Origin: a bacterium
GTDB taxonomy: Bacteria > Campylobacterota > Campylobacteria > Campylobacterales > Sulfurimonadaceae
DNA: 64,000 nt
Reading direction: 5' to 3'
NCBI GenBank assembly: GCA_018825665.1
Contig: JAHJEG010000022.1
Coordinates: 1 to 64,000, forward strand
The position numbers were made by a program, and so were the translations under genes. Shown in pieces: positions 58,484 through 64,000 of the stretch. Below the pieces are notes generated by a model. That model ran no database searches and had not been told where the DNA came from. It saw only the letters and a list, made by a program, of their open reading frames with translations. Each line of letters starts with the position of its first letter. Position 1 is the first letter of the stretch.

Positions 58484-59101
58484 ATGCTACAGCAAACACA
58501 AGCAAGAGTAAATATTTACGCACTTTTATCCCGCGTTCTTCTTCAGGAATTAGAAGTTGATACTTTGAAAATGATAAAAAATGATGAAAATATTTTAGAT
58601 TTTTTTCCAAACCTGAAAAAATGGAAAGAGTTGAATGAACTAGATGAAAAAATACTTTTGGATGAACACCTTAATCCCGATTTTGTAAACCTCTCCATTC
58701 TTCACCTGATTCCCTACGAGACATTTTATACCAGAGAAGATCAGATGATCGAGACAGGCGGGGCTAATCCGGTGACGGATATGTACAGTGCGTATGACTT
58801 TATGGTTGATTTTGAAGAAGCAAGAACGGTCTCTGCCGACCATATCGGTGTAGAACTTGAATTTATGCACCATTTGTGTAAGGCTGAGATGAAAGCTTTG
58901 GAAGAAAATGATACGGAAGCTCTAAGAGAACTAAAAGAGATTCAAAAAGAGTTTTTAAACAAGCATCTGCTCCAATGGGCTCCGCTGTATCTTATTAATA
59001 TGAAGTTTGAAGCAAGAACACCGCTGTATTACGATGCAGCGGATATGGCGCTTGAATTTATTTTAAGCGACAATGAATACTTAGTAAGTGAGCTGCACTA
59101 G
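58484..59101 (+). CDS. TorD/DmsD-family molybdoenzyme chaperone
   Basis: A 205-residue cytoplasmic chaperone. Typical segments: LSILHLIPYETFYTRED, YDFMVDFEEA, DHIGVELEFMHHLCKAEM and FLNKHLLQWAPLYL. It binds the Tat signal of a molybdenum or tungsten enzyme before export. In Campylobacterota such a gene precedes formate dehydrogenase; here no catalytic subunit is in the window. Confidence 0.85.
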   Translation: MLQQTQARVNIYALLSRVLLQELEVDTLKMIKNDENILDFFPNLKKWKELNELDEKILLDEHLNPDFVNLSILHLIPYETFYTREDQMIETGGANPVTDMYSAYDFMVDFEEARTVSADHIGVELEFMHHLCKAEMKALEENDTEALRELKEIQKEFLNKHLLQWAPLYLINMKFEARTPLYYDAADMALEFILSDNEYLVSELH

Positions 59102-59104
59102 TCA

Positions 59105-60208
59105 ATGTCTTTAATCCATTTAGATGCCAGCAAGTGTGTCCGTTCTTTAAGCAAAGAGAGTGAATGTAATAAATGTGAGCTTATTTGTCCGACAGATGCG
59201 ATAATCGTAGCGGACAATCCGCTTCCCGCTATTAATTTTTCATCGTGCGTGGGATGCGGAGCCTGTCATGCGATTTGTCCAAATGAGGCACTTGGGCTCG
59301 ATGATTTCAATTCTACGGATTTCTTCTTTGATTTTATGGAAGAAGAGGGTACGCTGATTTCTTGTAGAAAAAATGTACCTTGTATATCCGCTTTGAGCGT
59401 TGAGCACATTATATCTTTGGCAGTTTTGAAAAAAGAGATAGTCTTTGATATGGGGTATTGCGACACTTGTGAGATAGCTTCCACATGCCGGGTCCAGATA
59501 TTGAAAAACTATGAAGAAGCCAGCTATCTGCTCGAAGCTATGGAAAATGAATCGAAGATACAATTGAGCAATATCTGTTATGAAGAATCAAAAAAAGAGG
59601 ATTCAAACAGAAGAAGCTTTTTGCGTTCTATGAATCTGACCGGCTTTGCAAAGACCAGAATTGATTTTGAAAAAGAGGTCAAAAAAGCCACGGATGAACT
59701 CATAGAACATACCTTGGCCAAGGCAGATATCGCACTTTTAAAACAAAAGCGAATCCCTGAAAAAAGAAAGATATTCTTTACGGCTATCAAGAGGGTGGAA
59801 AAACCTTCCCTGTTTCATATAGTAGATGCCGGTGAGGTAAGTTTTACATCCCAAAAACTTATGAATGAAGAGAGTTGTACCGCCTGCCAGATGTGCTACA
59901 GGGTCTGTCCGACCGGGGCACTGACATCGGATGTTAAAAACTCAAAGATAGATTTTGATCCTTTTTTATGCATCAAATGCCATATCTGTCATGATGTCTG
60001 TGAGCCGGATGCGATTACTCTTTCAAGTTCTTACAATATAAAAGAGTTCTTTGAACCTGAAGTGCAAAATCTCATCGCATTCAAAGTCAAAAGATGCGAT
60101 GAATGCAATGTGATATTCAGTACCAACGCCAATGACAGACTGTGTTACAGATGTAAATGTGAAGAGGAAGAGGCCCGTGAACTTTGGGGCATTCCAGAGG
60201 ATATGTGA
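59105..60208 (+). CDS. Poly-ferredoxin with C-terminal zinc ribbon
   Basis: A 367-residue iron-sulfur protein with four 4Fe-4S motifs: CNKCELICP near 21-29, CVGCGACHAICP near 48-59, CTACQMCYRVCP near 258-269 and CIKCHICHDVC near 290-300. A middle domain of about 150 residues is helical. The end (CDECNVIF...CYRCKCEEEE) looks like a rubredoxin-type zinc ribbon. An uptake word lies within (STCR). It follows torD by three bases; it is the ferredoxin of the formate-dehydrogenase-associated accessory cluster. Confidence 0.82.
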   Translation: MSLIHLDASKCVRSLSKESECNKCELICPTDAIIVADNPLPAINFSSCVGCGACHAICPNEALGLDDFNSTDFFFDFMEEEGTLISCRKNVPCISALSVEHIISLAVLKKEIVFDMGYCDTCEIASTCRVQILKNYEEASYLLEAMENESKIQLSNICYEESKKEDSNRRSFLRSMNLTGFAKTRIDFEKEVKKATDELIEHTLAKADIALLKQKRIPEKRKIFFTAIKRVEKPSLFHIVDAGEVSFTSQKLMNEESCTACQMCYRVCPTGALTSDVKNSKIDFDPFLCIKCHICHDVCEPDAITLSSSYNIKEFFEPEVQNLIAFKVKRCDECNVIFSTNANDRLCYRCKCEEEEARELWGIPEDM

Positions 60209-60209
60209 A

Positions 60210-60971
60210 ATGATGAATAATGCCAACGAGATATCTCGTAAAACAAAACTTTACGGCTATATAGGCGAAAATGCAGGTGTCAGCAGGTTTAGTGCGATTC
60301 TTAACAAGATGTTTAAAAGCAACGGCGATGATGCGATGATCATACCGATGAATATCCGAAAGGATGATTTTTATTTTACCCTCAGCAATATGAAAAAATC
60401 ACACGTCGAGGGTGCCGTTATCTCAAACGAGTTTGTTTGTGATGTCCCTGAGATACTTGATGAAGCCAGCAGTATGGTCAAAAGAAGCGGCATGTGCGAT
60501 ATAGTCTTTAGAGAAGGGGAAAAACTTCGGGGTGATATCTACGGTACGAGAGTCTTAAGCGAGCATCTTAAGGATATGGGAGTTGCCAAAATAGCAATGA
60601 TCGGAACATCTCCACATGCCAGGGCTTTTTCATTTTTGGCATGTGGATTTCATATAAGCTTTTTCAATGATAATCTTGAGGAGCTTATGCGTTTTACCCA
60701 GGATGTTGAACTAAAAGATGCCGATATAAACCGTTTGGCCAAAGGCATGCACGTGGATTTATCCCAATATGACGCTCTTTTGGATTTTTCGGATATGCAG
60801 AGTTTGGACATGATAGTTGTTTTGCCCGGGCTCAACCTTGATATGAAAAATGAAAAAGAGTTCTCTGCTCTTGGGGCAAGAGCACGTGAGCTTGGGGCAA
60901 GTTATACAAGCTATGATGATATACTGGAAAAACTAACAAATAGAGCCTATAAAGCTATAAAAGGAAAATAG
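60210..60971 (+). CDS. AroE-like protein of the Fe-S cluster operon
   Basis: A 253-residue protein that looks like shikimate dehydrogenase at the start (LYGYIGENAGVSRFSAILNKMF) and has a Rossmann-like GTSPHARAFSF later, but the catalytic lysine and NVTxPxK block of AroE are missing (GAVISNEFV at that place). So it is probably non-catalytic or has another reaction. ATG at 60210 follows AGAGGA by eight bases. Two uptake-word copies with one mismatch each form an inverted pair inside it (60610, 60638). Confidence 0.6.
   Translation: MMNNANEISRKTKLYGYIGENAGVSRFSAILNKMFKSNGDDAMIIPMNIRKDDFYFTLSNMKKSHVEGAVISNEFVCDVPEILDEASSMVKRSGMCDIVFREGEKLRGDIYGTRVLSEHLKDMGVAKIAMIGTSPHARAFSFLACGFHISFFNDNLEELMRFTQDVELKDADINRLAKGMHVDLSQYDALLDFSDMQSLDMIVVLPGLNLDMKNEKEFSALGARARELGASYTSYDDILEKLTNRAYKAIKGK
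60610..60648. repeat. Inverted pair of one-mismatch uptake words inside the AroE-like gene
   Basis: CTCCACATGCC at 60610-60620 and GGCATGTGGAT at 60638-60648, 17 bp apart, coding SPHAR and ACGF. The core TCCACATGCC/GGCATGTGGA can form a 10-bp stem. Confidence 0.7.
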
Positions 60972-61478
60972 ATGAACCAACATGATTTAAGTGATTTAAG
61001 AGCAGAATTTGATAAATTCGTGCAAAACAAGTGTGCATTGGACCCGGAAGCAGGAGTGAGTCAAAACCCTGATGCAGGGGATAAAGAGGATGAAGAACCT
61101 GTTCCCCAGTTCGTAGATGCACTCACTACAAAACTGCTGGCGCCTGCTCATAGCGGAGTCTATCTCTCCCGTCTGGATATTAAAAGGATAGCAGAGGCAA
61201 TCGATGAGTCTCTACCGATAAAAGAGCGCATAAAGATGGTCCGTTCTTTATTTAGACATACTACTAAAAAAGAGTATCTGCATGATGCTTTTACGGAAGT
61301 GGATAAGCATATAAACGGCCGTATATTGATCTATAAAGAGTTAGGCGAAGCGTTTCCTGCATCCAAGAGTATTTTTGAGGGACATGTTGCCAAGGCTGAA
61401 AAGACTATGCGAATGTTTAAGACTATTATAGAAGATTTTGAAGAGATTGAACCGACAAGCGATCCTATGTTTGTATAA
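60972..61478 (+). CDS. Hypothetical protein of the Fe-S accessory operon
   Basis: A 168-residue acidic soluble protein beginning directly after the previous stop. An acidic linker near 28-45 is followed by helices; no motif recognised. Its stop codon lies in the first copy of a 14-bp tandem repeat. Probably part of formate-dehydrogenase-type maturation because of its neighbours. Confidence 0.6.
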   Translation: MNQHDLSDLRAEFDKFVQNKCALDPEAGVSQNPDAGDKEDEEPVPQFVDALTTKLLAPAHSGVYLSRLDIKRIAEAIDESLPIKERIKMVRSLFRHTTKKEYLHDAFTEVDKHINGRILIYKELGEAFPASKSIFEGHVAKAEKTMRMFKTIIEDFEEIEPTSDPMFV

Positions 61479-61511
61479 AGCTGTTTGTATAAAGCTGTTT
61501 GTATAAAACGA
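61470..61511 (+). repeat. Three tandem 14-bp units across a stop codon
   Basis: TTTGTATAAAGCTG twice, then a third copy changed at the end (TTTGTATAAAACGA). The first unit contains the stop of the preceding gene. Confidence 0.85.
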
Positions 61512-61526
61512 AAGTTTTATACAAAC
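61497..61526. terminator. 13-bp stem hairpin with GAAA loop
   Basis: A perfect 13-bp stem (GTTTGTATAAAAC / GTTTTATACAAAC) closed by a GAAA tetraloop, between convergent genes. A likely two-way terminator made from the last tandem unit. Confidence 0.75.
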
Positions 61527-61544
61527 GTATGTCAGAAAACCGGG

Positions 61545-62051
61545 TTACAGCACTGTTTGAAGCTGTACAAACCCCTGCCAGATAAGCGAGCTACAGATTC
61601 CGGCTGCAAATCCCGCTACGATATCATCGCCCATAACGCCAATTCCGCCTTTTGCTTCACGGTCAATCCTGCCTATGATAGAAGGTTTGGCAATATCAAA
61701 ATATCTAAAAAGCACGAAGGACAAAATACTTTGGATTAAAAATCCGTTTTCCCACATGCCGACCTCACTCATACTCACACTCATAGCCGGTGCTACGCTA
61801 AGGGCAAACCACATCCCTGCGAGTTCATCTATGACTATGCGTTTGTCATCGTGTATTCCGCTTGTCTTTTCGTATTTGTCAATAGATTTTATGGCAATAA
61901 CACTTATCAGAACCGTAGCCATAAAAAGCGTCTGGGCATCAAAATACGTTAAGATCCACATGCCAAGAAGCAAAGCGACTATACTCCCCGCAGTACCGGG
62001 AGCTTTTGGGGATAAACCGCTATATCCCAGAGTGATAAAAAACCAATTCAT
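61545..62051 (-). CDS. pgpA: Phosphatidylglycerophosphatase A
   Basis: A 168-residue membrane enzyme that dephosphorylates phosphatidylglycerol phosphate. PKAPGTAGS near 15-23, IVIDELAG near 72-79, and FRYFDIAKPSIIGRID...GGIGVMGDDIVAG are family signatures; the acidic DELAG and DD are the metal site. Four hydrophobic helices. Confidence 0.95.
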   Translation of the reverse strand: MNWFFITLGYSGLSPKAPGTAGSIVALLLGMWILTYFDAQTLFMATVLISVIAIKSIDKYEKTSGIHDDKRIVIDELAGMWFALSVAPAMSVSMSEVGMWENGFLIQSILSFVLFRYFDIAKPSIIGRIDREAKGGIGVMGDDIVAGFAAGICSSLIWQGFVQLQTVL

Positions 62052-62084
62052 TTAGATCCTTCGTATTTTTTTATTGTTGTTTTC

Positions 62085-63275
62085 TTATGTAAGGGATGTT
62101 GTCTGATAAAGTTTCATCAGCTCAAGGTAAAAATCTTTTTCGGTATGCTCTTCCAAGAGTCCCTCAACCGGCAAAATATCATAATAAAGTTTTTCCAGGT
62201 TTTTAAATCTCTTTGGAAGTATTTTTGAGAGAATGAATGCCGAAATCTCTTTTCTGATTAATACGGCAGGAGGCAGCAGTCCCAGCTGTAACAGTTCAAG
62301 TATGGAATCCGCATGATAGGATATCTGGTGATGTTGTCCGTGCGGGCATGTGTTCTTGCTCACAAGCGTTCTGCACTTATCGCAGTAAACATATTCGCTG
62401 GCAATCTGTATCTCTATATCGATGCCGACAACCTTGTCAATGATGGATTTATTTGAATTACAATCATAAAACATCCCCAAGCCCGCATGGTTTCTTCCTA
62501 TAGTAAGTCTGTCGCAGCCGTAGTTTTTTGCAACGATGGCATCGAGTATGATCTCATTATATCCGGCAAAGATATAGCTGTTTTCCAGTGGAACGACCAC
62601 TACGCGGTTTTTTGGCAAAAAGTTGTTGATAAAATATTCCAGTGATTCTTTTCGTATCTCAAAACGCAGATTTGAATTGTCATAAGGTTTTAATAAAAAT
62701 ATAACCAAGAGGTCGGTCGTATCAAGGGTCTGTCGGATTAAACGCTCATGCCCTCTGTGCAGAGGATTCGCAGCCATTACCAGAGAACTTGTATGATTTG
62801 CATTAATCAGCTGTTTGGCTTCTTGAATTATTTTTTTGTTTTCATTTATAGCATCGCTTAGCAGAGTATACTCACCGCTGAGCGCCCATGAACCGAGTCT
62901 TTTTATCGTAGCCATAACGCCGGGATGCGCCAGATCGTCCGTCCCGTAAATCTGCTTTGTTCTGTCGCTGGGCTTTATTTGAAAGGTTTCGTCTACTATG
63001 AGTGTTGCATAGGGCTCATTCTCGCACAGAATCGTAATCTCTTCACCTTTTTGCAGTGATTTGATCACCTCCTCATTTCTTTTACCCGAGGGGGCCAGTA
63101 TAAAAGGAAAAGGAAAGGTCTTGCCGTCAATAAGACCTGTTTTCAGAACCTCTTTGCTCTCTTGCTCTCCCATGAGTCCGGTTACAGGCTCCAGCAGACC
63201 GTCTTTGACCAGGTCAAGTGCCGAGGCTGCTTCTTTATCTATGTAGATTGTTTTATTTTTTCTTGATGATGTCAT
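62085..63275 (-). CDS. ATP-sulfurylase-like protein with altered active site
   Basis: A 396-residue Sat-family protein: N-terminal PUA-like region, then MAANPLHRGHE near 167-177, GRNHAGLG near 260-267, and the zinc-type YCDKCRTLVSKNTCPHGQHH. True ATP sulfurylases have QTRNP before HRxH and SGT(K) after the zinc motif; here QTR is replaced (MAA) and SGT is lost (ISYHADS). Gln and Arg of QTRNP bind sulfate, so another acceptor is likely. The start at 63275 is preferred over 63317, giving a 23-base overlap with the regulator gene. Confidence 0.7.
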   Translation of the reverse strand: MTSSRKNKTIYIDKEAASALDLVKDGLLEPVTGLMGEQESKEVLKTGLIDGKTFPFPFILAPSGKRNEEVIKSLQKGEEITILCENEPYATLIVDETFQIKPSDRTKQIYGTDDLAHPGVMATIKRLGSWALSGEYTLLSDAINENKKIIQEAKQLINANHTSSLVMAANPLHRGHERLIRQTLDTTDLLVIFLLKPYDNSNLRFEIRKESLEYFINNFLPKNRVVVVPLENSYIFAGYNEIILDAIVAKNYGCDRLTIGRNHAGLGMFYDCNSNKSIIDKVVGIDIEIQIASEYVYCDKCRTLVSKNTCPHGQHHQISYHADSILELLQLGLLPPAVLIRKEISAFILSKILPKRFKNLEKLYYDILPVEGLLEEHTEKDFYLELMKLYQTTSLT

Positions 63276-64000
63276 ACTTTTTTCGTTTTTCCCATAGACT
63301 TTTTCTAGATATTCCAAGCTTTTTTGATAGTTCCGTATCCGGGAACTTGCTTTGGTAGTTTAATACAATGAATTTGACATAATCTTCAATCGGCAGGATC
63401 TCACCCTGGTCGAAGATATTATTGTCGCTTTTAATCTCAATGACCTTAAAGTCGATATCTTCAATCTTGTCACTGCTGGCCACAATCGCCTGTTTGTTCG
63501 AGATCACTTCAAAAAATGCGGCTCGATCGCTTTTTTTGAGTATCTGGTAATCTATAATATATACGATAGAGTTTTGAGGAAGTGCGTTTATCTGATTCAT
63601 CGCTTTTGGATCTGTCAATGTAATGAAATGGATAGGGAGGTTTTTCTTATTTGCATGATTAAACGCAAAAGCATCTGCATATTTTTGAAAACTCGAAGAG
63701 ATGAATAAAGGCAGTTCCACATTTTCATAATCCGTATCATGACTTATGGTGGCGAAACTGTGCGCCAAATATTTTTCATAAGCCTCATTTCTTTTTTTCA
63801 GTTTTTCATAATCCTGGTAATGGTTTATTTTTCTGATAAGCTCTTCAATCATGAAAGGCTTTAGTATATAATCTTTTGCTCCGGCACTCAGAGGTTTTGA
63901 AACCGTATCATTACTGATATAAGAAACCATAAGAATAATAATGGATTTTTTAAATGTCTCAATTACGGGGTTGAAATCTTGACCGTTTATGTTTGTCGAG
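63253..64000 (-). CDS. NtrC-like response regulator, 5' end outside window
   Basis: The frame is open to the right edge, so the N-terminal receiver with its phospho-Asp is partly missing; its end is seen (SAGAKDYILKPF). The middle resembles a sigma-54 AAA+ domain in outline (ELPLFISSSFQKYADAFAF, NSIVYIIDYQIL) but shows no Walker A. The end is a Fis-type helix-turn-helix (LSKKLGISRKSLWEKRKKY). Such a protein probably cannot open sigma-54 promoters. It is coupled to the sulfurylase-like gene. Confidence 0.7.
   Translation of the reverse strand, partial: STNINGQDFNPVIETFKKSIIILMVSYISNDTVSKPLSAGAKDYILKPFMIEELIRKINHYQDYEKLKKRNEAYEKYLAHSFATISHDTDYENVELPLFISSSFQKYADAFAFNHANKKNLPIHFITLTDPKAMNQINALPQNSIVYIIDYQILKKSDRAAFFEVISNKQAIVASSDKIEDIDFKVIEIKSDNNIFDQGEILPIEDYVKFIVLNYQSKFPDTELSKKLGISRKSLWEKRKKYDIIKKK

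Noticed and set aside
61485-61739. Open frame on the + strand overlapping pgpA
   Set aside because: It runs antisense through the conserved C terminus of pgpA and starts inside the terminator repeats.
63276-63317. Longer N terminus for the sulfurylase-like gene (start at 63317)
   Set aside because: It would add 14 residues unlike Sat proteins and increase the overlap with the regulator gene to 65 bases; MTSSRKNK is the natural start.
1-64000. CRISPR arrays, tRNA or rRNA genes, transposases or integrases
   Set aside because: None was found by reading; no regularly spaced repeats and no recognisable recombinase protein. This is a negative by eye, not by a search program.

Overview
The window looks like chromosome of a low-GC Campylobacterota (former Epsilonproteobacteria), probably of the Sulfurimonas/Sulfuricurvum type. 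The grounds are the Wolinella-type frdCAB operon with the same spacing of haem histidines, the TorD/ferredoxin cluster normally found near formate dehydrogenase, many RND pumps, a PAS-rich diguanylate cyclase and a CZB chemoreceptor. Genus is an inference; no rRNA or tRNA gene was seen.

Positions 1-20.3 kb are visibly more AT-rich and form a defence island. It carries most of a Dpd (7-deazapurine in DNA) modification-restriction system. A + strand arm reads dpdH (cut by the window edge)-dpdI-dpdJ-dpdK-dpdD, followed by a broken SMR transporter and an HNH nuclease plus DGQHR protein pair. A tightly overlapping - strand arm reads dpdC-dpdB-dpdA-second dpdB-queC-queE, with queD divergent. QueD, QueE and QueC make preQ0, DpdA with DpdB puts it into DNA, DpdC probably converts it to the amide, and DpdH/I/J/K/D are the restriction side. 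dpdE-G and folE are not in the window.

Positions 20.4-36.7 kb hold a DUF445 membrane protein, a PAS-GGDEF cyclase, a solitary RND permease, a rhodanese, a two-component pair, and a four-gene export cluster (DUF1302 barrel, LolA-like protein, two MMPL-type RND proteins). Positions 36.8-47.9 kb lie between two copies of a 25-bp direct repeat. They hold a Fur-box-controlled operon (porin, flavinylated FMN-binding protein, two small His-containing membrane proteins, with apbE convergent) and a heavy-metal RND operon (His-rich protein, decayed hupE-like gene, TolC, membrane fusion protein, permease, DUF3147). A zinc-type CZB chemoreceptor follows.

Positions 50-64 kb hold a large sialidase-like lipoprotein flanked by a perfect 16-bp inverted repeat, frdCAB, gdhA, a TorD/Fe-S/AroE-like accessory cluster, pgpA, a divergent ATP-sulfurylase-like gene, and a response regulator cut by the window edge.

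The most striking genome-scale signal is the word TTCCACATGCC. There are ten exact copies and nine with one mismatch, on both strands, in several reading frames and in intergenic DNA, once as an inverted pair just after gdhA, and none in the first 20 kb. It behaves like a DNA uptake sequence.
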